This document shows positions 43,304 through 52,303 of a DNA stretch of 64,000 bases, piece by piece. Source of the stretch: MGIIb-O2 sp002494975 (GTDB lineage: Archaea; Thermoplasmatota; Poseidoniia; Poseidoniales; Thalassarchaeaceae); assembly GCA_028355015.1 (NCBI GenBank), contig JAOMRN010000003.1, positions 124,001 to 188,000 of the forward strand. The letters are read 5' to 3'. Numbering within the stretch: position 1 is the stretch's first letter; every line of letters starts with the position of its first letter. Both the position numbers and the translations under genes were made by a program. A model generated the notes under the pieces. That model searched no databases and was not told the origin of the DNA. It saw only the letters and a program-made list of their open reading frames with translations.

Positions 43304-44142
43304 TAAAAATCCTCCAATGCAAACATTGCTCTAAACATATCTACATGTTCTGGGACATCATGCACTCTGATGATATCGACGGCTCTTGATTTAGCCATTG
43401 CAGCTACGCCCAAAGTCCCTGCTAGCCTATCTTCGGCATCGTTTCTACCTAGTAAATCTGAAAACATTCTTTTCCTACTTACTCCCCACATGAGGCTCAT
43501 ATTTTCCATTGGGATGACATCTCTTCCAGCAGATAAAAGAGCAATATTGTGGTGTAATAATTTCCCAAATCCGATTCCAGGGTCCCCAATTATTTGTTCT
43601 ATTCCAATACCAGAATCTACTAGGATATTCACTTTACCAGTGAGCATTTCTCTAACTTCTTCGACAACGTCGCTATACTCTGGATTATCTTGCATATTTT
43701 CGGGGACTCCTTTCATATGCATAATGCAAATAGGGCAATTTCTTGATTTTATGACTTCTATCATTCTTGGGTCACTAAGTGCAGAAACGTCATTAATCAT
43801 ATCTGCTCCTTCATCTAATGCGGCTTCAGCAACATCTGCCCACCTAGTGTCTATGGATATCCCTATGCTTGGATATTTCTTTCTAATAGCACGTACTACA
43901 GGTATGATGCGTGCAATTTCTTCATTAGAATCAATAGTTTTTGCTCCAGGTCTGGTTGATTCCCCCCCTATATCTAACCAATCTGCTCCATTGTCGACCA
44001 TTTCTGCCGCAATTTCTAGAGTTTCTTCAACACTAGATAGTCTTGAATTAGCATAAAATGAGTCAGGAGTGATATTTAGAACCCCCATTATTCGTGGAAA
44101 ACCGTCATCTCGGCGACGTATCAAGGGTCTCCAGTCAGCCAT
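43303..44142 (-). CDS. folP: Dihydropteroate synthase
   Basis: This enzyme joins 4-aminobenzoate to dihydropterin pyrophosphate in folate synthesis. Motifs are MGVLNITPDSFY (19-30), DIGGESTRPGA (57-67), SIDTRWADVAEAAL, MINDVSAL, MHMKGVPENMQ, DPGIGFGK, GVSRKRM and VDIIRVHDV. The 279 residues match the bacterial-type enzyme. It is the first gene of the minus-strand unit with TraB, YeiH-like and TauE-like genes. A folate-linked pterin dehydratase-type gene lies elsewhere in the window (57225-57560). Confidence 0.95.
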   Translation of the reverse strand: MADWRPLIRRRDDGFPRIMGVLNITPDSFYANSRLSSVEETLEIAAEMVDNGADWLDIGGESTRPGAKTIDSNEEIARIIPVVRAIRKKYPSIGISIDTRWADVAEAALDEGADMINDVSALSDPRMIEVIKSRNCPICIMHMKGVPENMQDNPEYSDVVEEVREMLTGKVNILVDSGIGIEQIIGDPGIGFGKLLHHNIALLSAGRDVIPMENMSLMWGVSRKRMFSDLLGRNDAEDRLAGTLGVAAMAKSRAVDIIRVHDVPEHVDMFRAMFALEDF

Positions 44143-44197
44143 ATTGGTACGTCGATTCTACCAACCCTTTATGATGTGATGTAGTGGCAATCCAACG

Positions 44198-44869
44198 ATG
44201 GTTATTGGAGACGAGACGCTTTTAGATACATCTAATTCTGTTTCTCCCTCTATTTCCCCTAGTGTAGAGGGTGACTCAATGAATCAACCATCATTAGAAA
44301 TGATGGAGTCAATAATCCAAAGATTACAGCCTCAAAACAGGCATGATATTAGAGATATGATATTTAATCGAGGAAGGATATCAGGGGCTATGCTAGTAAT
44401 GGCAATATTACTTTGGTGGATATCTGTTGAAAAGGGTGCTGAGAGATTAGGAGATGCAGCTATTCCGGTTTCACAATTAGGTGGTTTTGAATTTTCAGAA
44501 TTAAGTATAATTGTCCCTACAATCGCTTTATTAGCAACTTTAGTGATGTCAATTGGTAGAGAGCAAGGTAATGCGATTCTATCCAACGTCGCAGGAATAT
44601 TAATGATTCTTGGTGCTTTCTATATTCTAGAACCATTCGGAAATCTTGCTTTGGGTGTAGGCGAGATAGAGTTAAGAAATGCAATTTCTGCCAGTGGTAG
44701 GCTTTCAATTTTAGCAGTTTTACTGCATTTTGCTACAAAATTCTTTTTTGACGCTTTACTTCTTCAGTGGGTAAGATCGTTCCTCCTTTCGAACGATGTC
44801 GACATATTCCCTTCTCAAAATACTACTCTTTACGAGGGTCATGCTGATGAAGAAGCGCCTCTCGGATAA
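44198..44869 (+). CDS. Four-helix membrane protein of unknown function
   Basis: This 223-residue protein is not recognised. A Ser/Pro-rich N-terminus is followed by an amphipathic segment (MESIIQRLQPQNRHDIRDMI). Four membrane helices lie at about 61-76, 97-117, 128-146 and 168-190. The tail is acidic. A second in-frame ATG (44278, MNQPSLEMM) is a possible start. It sits five bases ahead of the Trm56 gene. Confidence 0.65.
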   Translation: MVIGDETLLDTSNSVSPSISPSVEGDSMNQPSLEMMESIIQRLQPQNRHDIRDMIFNRGRISGAMLVMAILLWWISVEKGAERLGDAAIPVSQLGGFEFSELSIIVPTIALLATLVMSIGREQGNAILSNVAGILMILGAFYILEPFGNLALGVGEIELRNAISASGRLSILAVLLHFATKFFFDALLLQWVRSFLLSNDVDIFPSQNTTLYEGHADEEAPLG

Positions 44870-44874
44870 GATGT

Positions 44875-45438
44875 ATGAATCCCCCTGGGCTACCTCACAT
44901 AGGTGTTCTCCGTTTAGGTCATAGAAGGGATAGGGACAAGAGAATAACTTCTCATTTAGGTCTGACAGCTAGAGCATTTGGTGCTAATGAGATCCATCTA
45001 GCAGGTGAAATAGACCCTTCTGCTTTAGAAACGTGGAATTCTGTATCTAAGAGATTTGGTGGTAATTTCAAATGCCGGTATGAAGAAAAACCACTTAGTT
45101 TTCTGAGAAGATTTTCCAAAGGTAAAGGAGATGAATCTGGAACTATTATTCATTTGACGATGTATGGTGAACCATGGAAGGAAGCATTGCCTAAAATAGA
45201 TCTTGATAAACCCATGATGATAGTAGTTGGTGGGACAAAAGTACCAGGAGAAGTTTATCGTTTAGCCGACCATAATGTGTCGATAGGGAATCAACCTCAT
45301 TCAGAGGTGGCCGCCTTAGCTATTTTTCTTGATTCACTTGTAGGTCCTATAGATGATTTGAGCCATTTTCCTGATGGAGAAATAAGAGTTATACCTAATG
45401 GAATTAGAAAACAAGTAATAACTTTTGAAGAGGAATAA
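44875..45438 (+). CDS. trm56: tRNA (cytidine-56-2'-O)-methyltransferase Trm56
   Basis: This archaeal SPOUT-family enzyme methylates C56 in the T loop of tRNA. Diagnostic segments are VLRLGHRRDRDKRITSHLGL, TARAFGANEIHLAGE, IIHLTMYGEPW and the C-terminal knot MIVVGGTKVPGEVYRLADHN followed by VSIGNQPHSEVAALAIFLD. It has 187 residues. This makes 2'-O-methyl C56 in tRNA likely in this organism. Confidence 0.93.
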   Translation: MNPPGLPHIGVLRLGHRRDRDKRITSHLGLTARAFGANEIHLAGEIDPSALETWNSVSKRFGGNFKCRYEEKPLSFLRRFSKGKGDESGTIIHLTMYGEPWKEALPKIDLDKPMMIVVGGTKVPGEVYRLADHNVSIGNQPHSEVAALAIFLDSLVGPIDDLSHFPDGEIRVIPNGIRKQVITFEEE

Positions 45439-45476
45439 TTTTTTTCTCTAACTTCTCGACTGATTATTATACGTCA

Positions 45477-46841
45477 ATGATTAATAATCTGGTTCCAGCA
45501 GTATCGTTGATGTCGAAGTCGACACCGGGTAGAGGATTCTCTCCCGGGGCCGATATTTTAGGTGTTAAGAATGCTCCTAAATTTTCCGATGCAGCCGATA
45601 TTTTGGTAGATTCGGATGATATACAACCTGCAAGCCTAGCCCCTGGTCTACTTTTGTTGGCAGACGGAACTCGATTCAGAGGTTCATTATTTGGTGCAGA
45701 AACTATTGCTCAAGGAGAGTTGGTTTTTACTACAGGAATGTGTGGTTATCAAGAAAGTCTTACGGATCCTTCATTTGCAGGACAAGTACTAACATTTACT
45801 TGGCCACTTCTTGGAAATTATGGAATACATGCTAATAGCTCAGAGTCTTCTGGTGTTTGGCCTCGAGGAATTGTTTGTAGGGAATTGATGAAAGTACCGG
45901 ATCATAGAGATTCAATAGGTAGCGTACATGAATTCTTGTTATCTCATGGTGTCCCTGGAATTGAAGGAATCGATACAAGAGCTTTAACAAGAAGAGTTCG
46001 AGAACATGGAACCGTTTTATGCGTATTTGGACCATTAGAAAAGGAACAAGAAATGCAGAATGTTCTTGATAATCTTGTACCACCCGATTCTGAAGATCTA
46101 GTAGCAGAAGTTACATGCTCAGAATCAGTACTTTTGAACGAAGGTGCAGAAGATTTTGATGGTAATTCCTTACCTCGTTTGGCAGCGATTGATTGCGGAA
46201 TTAAATTTAATATTTTACGTGAGTTATGTCATCGATTTGAGGTAGTTTGGTGCCCAGCAAATATGCCATTCGATGAGATTATTGAAAAGTGGTCACCTGA
46301 CGCATTTTTCTCTTCTAATGGACCAGGAGATCCTGCACACCCCGGTGCTGCAACAATTGCTCGAGAAACGCTTTCATCAGCGGTTAGAGCAGATTTTCCA
46401 GTAATGGGTATTTGTCTTGGACATCAATTAATGGGTCTAGCAGCTGGTCTTAGGACATACAAACTAAGGTATGGGCATAGAGGAGCAAATCAGCCAGTAA
46501 TCGATTTACAGAGTGGTAGAGTGCATATTACTAGCCAGAATCATGGCTTTGCAGTAGAAGATCCGGAACAAGGTATGCTTGCCCCACATCCCAGTGGCGT
46601 ATATTCAGAAAAGGGAGAAAATGTTCTAGGGGCTGATTTCAGAGTCAGATATGTTAATGCCAATGATAGAACTGTTGAAGGTCTAGACTTAGTCGACAAG
46701 TCATCATTTACAGTTCAATTTCATCCTGAGGCATGCCCTGGGCCTCATGATGCGGCCCCTTTATTCGATAGATTTTCCGAGATTGTCGCAAAAAATTTCC
46801 ATCTAAATAAAGTAACTCATGCCCCGAGAGGTGAGAAATAA
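45477..46841 (+). CDS. carA: Carbamoyl-phosphate synthase small subunit
   Basis: This glutamine amidotransferase subunit feeds ammonia to CarB for pyrimidine and arginine synthesis. The N-terminal domain (LLLADGTRFRGSLFGA, GELVFTTGMCGYQESLTDPS) is followed by the class I amidotransferase domain with the nucleophile in MGICLGHQLMGLA and the His/Glu pair in QFHPEACPGPHDA. It has 454 residues, with about 55 residues ahead of the normal N-terminus. ATG 45510 would remove eleven of them. Its stop overlaps the carB ATG (TAATG). Confidence 0.95.
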   Translation: MINNLVPAVSLMSKSTPGRGFSPGADILGVKNAPKFSDAADILVDSDDIQPASLAPGLLLLADGTRFRGSLFGAETIAQGELVFTTGMCGYQESLTDPSFAGQVLTFTWPLLGNYGIHANSSESSGVWPRGIVCRELMKVPDHRDSIGSVHEFLLSHGVPGIEGIDTRALTRRVREHGTVLCVFGPLEKEQEMQNVLDNLVPPDSEDLVAEVTCSESVLLNEGAEDFDGNSLPRLAAIDCGIKFNILRELCHRFEVVWCPANMPFDEIIEKWSPDAFFSSNGPGDPAHPGAATIARETLSSAVRADFPVMGICLGHQLMGLAAGLRTYKLRYGHRGANQPVIDLQSGRVHITSQNHGFAVEDPEQGMLAPHPSGVYSEKGENVLGADFRVRYVNANDRTVEGLDLVDKSSFTVQFHPEACPGPHDAAPLFDRFSEIVAKNFHLNKVTHAPRGEK

Positions 46842-49800
46842 TGCCTCGTAGAGATGATTTAGAGAGAATAGTGATTCTTGGGAGCGGTCCTATAAGAATA
46901 GGGCAAGCTGCAGAGTTTGATTTCTCAGGGTCACAGGCTTGTAGAGCATTAAGAGCAGATGGATATGAAATTATTCTGATTAATTCAAATCCTGCAACAA
47001 TACAAAATGATCCTGAAATGGCAGATAGGATATATATTGAACCATTATTACCAGAAGTAGTAAAGAGAATATTAGAAATTGAAAAGCCAGATGCAATTCT
47101 CGCAGGAATGGGTGGTCAAACTGCTTTGAATATTGCTATGGCACTTGCGCATGATGGTTCTTTAGATGAATTAGGTGTAGAGTTAATTGGTTGTAACTTG
47201 GCATCTATTGATGAGGCAGAAGATCGGGATTTATTCAAGAAAGTGTGTGAAGAAATTAATTTGCCTGTATGTAAAGCGATAGCATGCGACTCTATTGATG
47301 AAGTAATCAAAGCCGCCAATGCTCTAGGCGGTTTCCCTCTTCTAATTAGACCGGCTTTTACTCTTGGAGGTTTAGGCGGAGGCACAGCATTTAACATGGG
47401 TGAATTAGTTGAAATCGCCAGTCAAGGTATACTTCATTCAGCAATTGGCCAGGTATTAATTGAAGTCAGTATATTAGGTTGGCAAGAGCATGAGTATGAA
47501 GTCATGCGAGATGATGCGGATAATGCAATAATAGTTTGTACTATGGAGAACTTAGATCCTATGGGCGTACATACAGGTGAGTCAGTAGTAGTAGCACCAC
47601 AACAAACACTTTCCGATAGAGATCATCAAATGTTAAGGAATGCAGCATTAAAATTAATTAGAAGATTAAACATTAAAGGAGGATGCAACGTCCAATTCGC
47701 AGTTAACCAAAACAATGGTGAATACCGTGTAATTGAAGTTAATCCTCGTGTTTCCAGATCTTCTGCTTTAGCATCCAAAGCAACCGGTTACCCAATAGCA
47801 AGAATGGCTGCCCTGATTGCAGTTGGATACACTCTTGATGAACTCCCCAATCCAATAACTGGAGAAGGAACTACGGCTGCATTCGAGCCTACTTTAGATT
47901 ATTGTGTAGTGAAAATACCTCGTTGGCCATTTGACAAGTTTAGAACAGCAGATAGAACGATTGGAACCTCTATGAAATCTACAGGAGAAGTAATGGCAAT
48001 AGGTCGTTGCTTTGAAGAGGCTTTTCTGAAGGCATGGGCCAGTCTCGAATATGGGCAGCCTCATCCTCGTCCTCTTACATTAGCAGATGCTTCGGGTGGT
48101 GAGACGATGGATGAGAGAGCATCTCAAGCATTGCCTGAGGCAATATTAGTTGACTGGTTGAGAATACCCACTGATCGACGAATGGGAGCACTTTTCGAAG
48201 CCTTTAGAAGAGGATACTCAATAGATGATGTACGTGATTTAACAGGGGGTGTGACACGCTGGTTCTTGCATCGATTTGAAAGAATGGCGGCTATCGAAAC
48301 TGAAATAAGGGCTGCTGGCGAACTAGGGCTAATACCCTCACAAATACCTGCTAAAGAAATGCGCTCATGGAAAGGTTTAGGTTTCTCAGATTTACATATC
48401 GCGGATGCTTTATGTGGATTTCCAGCATCAGGATTTAAACAATTACCAGTGGGTGAAGATGAATATTCGGTAACCCTCCGTAGACACGAATTATCGATAC
48501 ATCCAAGATTTAGGATGGTTGACTCTTGCGCTGCTGAATTTGCTGCCGTAACTCCTTATTATTACACAACCTATGAATGTGGTTCTGAATCAATTGGCAT
48601 AGATTATTCCCCAAATCTTTCTCATAATGGTAAAAAACGAATAGTTGTAATAGGTAGTGGGCCTATTAGAATTGGACAAGGTATAGAATTTGATTATGGA
48701 TGTGTACATGCAGTAGGTGCTATCCAAGACCTAGGTCATGAAGCGATTATTATCAATAATAATCCTGAGACAGTATCTACTGATTTTGATACAAGTGACA
48801 GATTATATTTCGACCCTCTGACACTTGAGTCTGTGAGTGAAATATTACTAAGGGAGGATGCCCACGGAATATTACTACAATTCGGTGGTCAGACTGCTAT
48901 TAATCTGGCTCTACCTTTGTCTAATAATTTGCCTCATTTATCGACATTGGGGCTTGACCTGATTATGGAAGGGACTACTCCCGAGGCAGTTGATGAAGCA
49001 AGTGATAGGGAAAGATTTGAGGCATTTTCTCAGAGGAACGATTTACGAATGCCGAATGGCCAAACTGCATCCACTCCTGATGAAGTCCGTGAAGCAGTAA
49101 GAGAAATTGGCTACCCCGTTTTGATTAGACCATCATATGTTCTTGGTGGGCGAGGGATGGAGATTCTTTCATCCAATCGTCAATTAGAAACCTATATGGA
49201 TGATGCATTTCTATCTCCAGAAAAACCATTACTAGTTGATGAGTATCTTGGAAATGCCGTCGAACTCGATGTTGATGCAGTTTGTGATGGGCGTGAGGTC
49301 CTAGTTGGGGCTATAATGGAACATTTAGAAGAAGCAGGTATTCATTCAGGAGATTCAACCTGTTTTATTCCTCCTCAAAATGTATCTGAAAATATTCTCA
49401 AACAGGTCGATGAATGGACTCGGAGAATAGGTTTAGAGTTAGGGATTAGAGGTTGCTACAATATTCAATTCGCAATCCGTGACGAGATATTATACGTATT
49501 GGAAGTAAATCCAAGAGGGTCTAGGACATTCCCTTTTGTTGCCAAGGCTACAGGTGTTCCATTAGCTAGAATTGCAGCTATGGTTGCACTTGGTGAAAAA
49601 TTATCTGATCTTAATATTCCAAAACCTCAGAATGATGCAGTCTGTGTCAAAGCACCTGTATTTCCTTTCATTAAACTCAGAGGTCTCGACCCTGCACCAG
49701 GGCCAGAAATGAAATCCACTGGTGAAGTCATGGGTAGTCATGAGAGAGCATCCGCTGCTTATCTTAAGGCAAGGTTGGCTACTGAATCCCCTGTTCCTAC

Positions 49801-50206
49801 GGAAGGTGGGGTGTATATCACCGTAAAGGATAAGGATAAAGACTCTATAATTAATCAGGCTAAATCTTTAATTGATTTAGGTTTCAAATTATATGCGACA
49901 AGAGGTACCGCTAATGTTTTGAGAGATAAAGGTGGATTAGAGGTAGAAACCTGTTATAGAATAACTGAAGGAATGACTCCCGATGCTTTAGACCTAATGC
50001 GTCAAGGTAAAATCCATCTAATCATTAATACTCCTAGGAATACGGGGGGAGCCGTTCTTGATGGAAATATGATGAGGCGATTAGCTGTTGAATTAAATAT
50101 TCCTTTCGTTACTACAATGGCAGGTGCTAGAATGGAAGTACTTGCTATAGCCGAAGCAATGGATGGGATTCCGGAACCGAGACTTCTAGAAATCGGTACG
50201 CTCTAG
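46841..50206 (+). CDS. carB: Carbamoyl-phosphate synthase large subunit
   Basis: This 1121-residue enzyme has two ATP-grasp halves. Each opens with a GSGPIRIGQ motif (VILGSGPIRIGQAAEFDFSG and VVIGSGPIRIGQGIEFDYG). Other landmarks are GGQTALNIA, LIRPAFTLGGLGGGTAF, EVNPRVSRSSALASKATGYP and EVNPRGSRTFPFVAKATGVP. A C-terminal MGS-like allosteric domain follows (ITVKDKDKDSIINQAKSLID). It is a single intact gene, unlike the split carB of some archaea. It is coupled to carA. Confidence 0.97.
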   Translation: MPRRDDLERIVILGSGPIRIGQAAEFDFSGSQACRALRADGYEIILINSNPATIQNDPEMADRIYIEPLLPEVVKRILEIEKPDAILAGMGGQTALNIAMALAHDGSLDELGVELIGCNLASIDEAEDRDLFKKVCEEINLPVCKAIACDSIDEVIKAANALGGFPLLIRPAFTLGGLGGGTAFNMGELVEIASQGILHSAIGQVLIEVSILGWQEHEYEVMRDDADNAIIVCTMENLDPMGVHTGESVVVAPQQTLSDRDHQMLRNAALKLIRRLNIKGGCNVQFAVNQNNGEYRVIEVNPRVSRSSALASKATGYPIARMAALIAVGYTLDELPNPITGEGTTAAFEPTLDYCVVKIPRWPFDKFRTADRTIGTSMKSTGEVMAIGRCFEEAFLKAWASLEYGQPHPRPLTLADASGGETMDERASQALPEAILVDWLRIPTDRRMGALFEAFRRGYSIDDVRDLTGGVTRWFLHRFERMAAIETEIRAAGELGLIPSQIPAKEMRSWKGLGFSDLHIADALCGFPASGFKQLPVGEDEYSVTLRRHELSIHPRFRMVDSCAAEFAAVTPYYYTTYECGSESIGIDYSPNLSHNGKKRIVVIGSGPIRIGQGIEFDYGCVHAVGAIQDLGHEAIIINNNPETVSTDFDTSDRLYFDPLTLESVSEILLREDAHGILLQFGGQTAINLALPLSNNLPHLSTLGLDLIMEGTTPEAVDEASDRERFEAFSQRNDLRMPNGQTASTPDEVREAVREIGYPVLIRPSYVLGGRGMEILSSNRQLETYMDDAFLSPEKPLLVDEYLGNAVELDVDAVCDGREVLVGAIMEHLEEAGIHSGDSTCFIPPQNVSENILKQVDEWTRRIGLELGIRGCYNIQFAIRDEILYVLEVNPRGSRTFPFVAKATGVPLARIAAMVALGEKLSDLNIPKPQNDAVCVKAPVFPFIKLRGLDPAPGPEMKSTGEVMGSHERASAAYLKARLATESPVPTEGGVYITVKDKDKDSIINQAKSLIDLGFKLYATRGTANVLRDKGGLEVETCYRITEGMTPDALDLMRQGKIHLIINTPRNTGGAVLDGNMMRRLAVELNIPFVTTMAGARMEVLAIAEAMDGIPEPRLLEIGTL

Positions 50207-50284
50207 TTGTATTGTATTTAGAAAACTAATATTTCCGTTTACTTTTGCGATTTCCTTAATTACCTCGGAATTCCAAAGTCAATT

Positions 50285-52303
50285 ATGATGTCACTTACAG
50301 AAATCCCAGGAGTGGGAGAATCTCTTGCTCAAAAACTAGTTTTAGAGATCGGATCATTAGAAGATGTAGAGCGCGCTCTCGGGGACGGAGATGTCAGTAC
50401 TCTCTCGGGAATAGAGGGGATATCACCTCAAAGAGCAGTGAAACTGATTAATTCCGCGAATGGTCATATTGAAGAAGTAACTACCACCGATGAGGGGCGT
50501 AAATTACACAAGGAATTAATGAGTAACATTTCTAAATCGGTTAAGACTAAAGCTGCTAAAAATCGACTTTCAATTCTTAATCCACTTACAAGATCAAATT
50601 TATCTGAGATAGAATCTAGAAAGTCATGGTCTGAAAACGCAATTAGGTTTGTAACTGATAGTAAAACTTCATTTGAATCTTGGACGGATGTAATTTCAGG
50701 TCTTAATTATACTAAAGAATCTACTTCCCGTATTGATAGAGTGATTGTAGTACCTGATTCCCAGTATGTAGATAAATTAGCACATATTAATAATAAGTGT
50801 AGAATCTTAGTTCGTTCAGATGATGAGAAATGGCGCGATTATGTAGGGATTCCTAGGGTGACCTGGATAGGACCGGGTGCTCCTGAGGTTTTACCTTCCG
50901 GCTGGGTTGTTGGTAAATCTGAAGATTCATTATACAAATTAGTCCCAGAAGTACCTCTGCAGTGGTTGAAATTAAATTCTGTAAATCTGTCGATAATTTC
51001 AAATCTATCTGATCAGGTGTGGCCAATAAATATAATCGGAGAAAAAATTAGTGACTCATTAGAAGAACTAGGAGATATCCCCCTTCTCCTTCAATCACTT
51101 GATAATGATTCAACTCGTCTTGAAAATTTAGAGAAATCACGAGATGGATTATGGGGTGAAGTAAAATCAATTGAAGCAGGAGTTAATGACGCTATTGTAT
51201 CCGGAACTTCCGAGGCTTCAATTTCATTTGGTGGTGATGAAGTACTCTCATATTATTCTGATATTAACAGTTTAGAACGTAGACTAAAAAGTACAGTCGC
51301 TGATACGATAGACTTTTCTCTTCACGATGGGATTAGGAGATTAGAAAATTATTTGCAAAATACAGGTATATCTTTACCAAGTGAAATTTTTTCTAGTGAA
51401 TATCCTTGTGTAATTAACCGTGAAGCCATAGAACAAATAGAATCAGATTTAGATTCTGCTATTTTATCTGAGAGAAGTGAAGGAGAGATCGCAATAGCCA
51501 ATTCGACTGTAAAGATAATGAAGCCTGCTAGGAAGGCGATATCCAAGTTTATTGAGATAGATATGTGGCTTGGAATAGGTAAATGGGCTGTGGAAAACAG
51601 GTGTAGTCTTCCAGAATTTTCTATTTCTGAGCCAGGAATATGGATGAAAGATGGTCGTCATATTCTACTTGATTGTGTTCCTGAACCGGTTACTTATGGT
51701 ATAGGAGAAGTATCTCCCAGAGAGGATAGAGATAGGATTGCATTACTTTCGGGCGCTAATTCAGGTGGTAAAACTACTCTTCTTGAGACATTGGGGTCTG
51801 TAATTCTTCTTGCACATTCAGGATTACCTGTACCTGCCTCCCATGCTTGCGTTGGCCTTTTAGATGAGTTGCATATACTTGCTAAGGTATCTGGGACTCA
51901 ATCAGCAGGTGCTTTAGAAAGAACTCTAAAGAAACTTGCAGAAGTTCTAGTTTCCAATAATCGTAAGGTCATACTAGCAGATGAGCTTGAGGCGATTACA
52001 GAACCAGGTTCTGCGTCGTTAATACTTGGTGGACTTTTGTCTGCTTCTAGTGAGAATAAAGATACTAACGTGCTTTTAGTGACACATATTGGTACTGCCA
52101 TCTCTGAGGTAATGGGTGGGCATGTTAGGATAGATGGGATTGAAGCACAAGGTCTCGACGAAAACATGGATCTTATTGTAGATAGAACTCCAAAAAGAAA
52201 TCACATCGCTAGATCGACGCCTGAGTTAATAGTTAGAAGACTAGCCGCAAGATCTACTGGTCTTACTTCTGAAATTTTCTCAGATTTATTAAAACGATTT
52301 TGA
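50285..52303 (+). CDS. MutS-like ATPase with N-terminal helix-hairpin-helix
   Basis: This 672-residue protein starts with HhH motifs (LTEIPGVGESLAQKLVLEIG and LSGIEGISPQRAVKLI). A long helical middle follows, then a MutS-family ATPase domain: Walker A SGANSGGKTTLLETLG (GANSGGKTT at 490-498), GTQSAGALERTLKKLAEVLV, Walker B KVILADELEAITEPG and VLLVTHIG. There is no mismatch-recognition domain, so it resembles the archaeal MutS2/MutS5-like group rather than MutS1. A role in recombination or branch handling is inferred from relatives. Its last 15 bases overlap the convergent lysS gene. Confidence 0.85.
   Translation: MMSLTEIPGVGESLAQKLVLEIGSLEDVERALGDGDVSTLSGIEGISPQRAVKLINSANGHIEEVTTTDEGRKLHKELMSNISKSVKTKAAKNRLSILNPLTRSNLSEIESRKSWSENAIRFVTDSKTSFESWTDVISGLNYTKESTSRIDRVIVVPDSQYVDKLAHINNKCRILVRSDDEKWRDYVGIPRVTWIGPGAPEVLPSGWVVGKSEDSLYKLVPEVPLQWLKLNSVNLSIISNLSDQVWPINIIGEKISDSLEELGDIPLLLQSLDNDSTRLENLEKSRDGLWGEVKSIEAGVNDAIVSGTSEASISFGGDEVLSYYSDINSLERRLKSTVADTIDFSLHDGIRRLENYLQNTGISLPSEIFSSEYPCVINREAIEQIESDLDSAILSERSEGEIAIANSTVKIMKPARKAISKFIEIDMWLGIGKWAVENRCSLPEFSISEPGIWMKDGRHILLDCVPEPVTYGIGEVSPREDRDRIALLSGANSGGKTTLLETLGSVILLAHSGLPVPASHACVGLLDELHILAKVSGTQSAGALERTLKKLAEVLVSNNRKVILADELEAITEPGSASLILGGLLSASSENKDTNVLLVTHIGTAISEVMGGHVRIDGIEAQGLDENMDLIVDRTPKRNHIARSTPELIVRRLAARSTGLTSEIFSDLLKRF

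Noticed and set aside
43370..44056. 228-codon open frame antisense to folP
   Set aside because: It is fully opposite dihydropteroate synthase, whose motifs are clear; the product is low-complexity and unrecognised.
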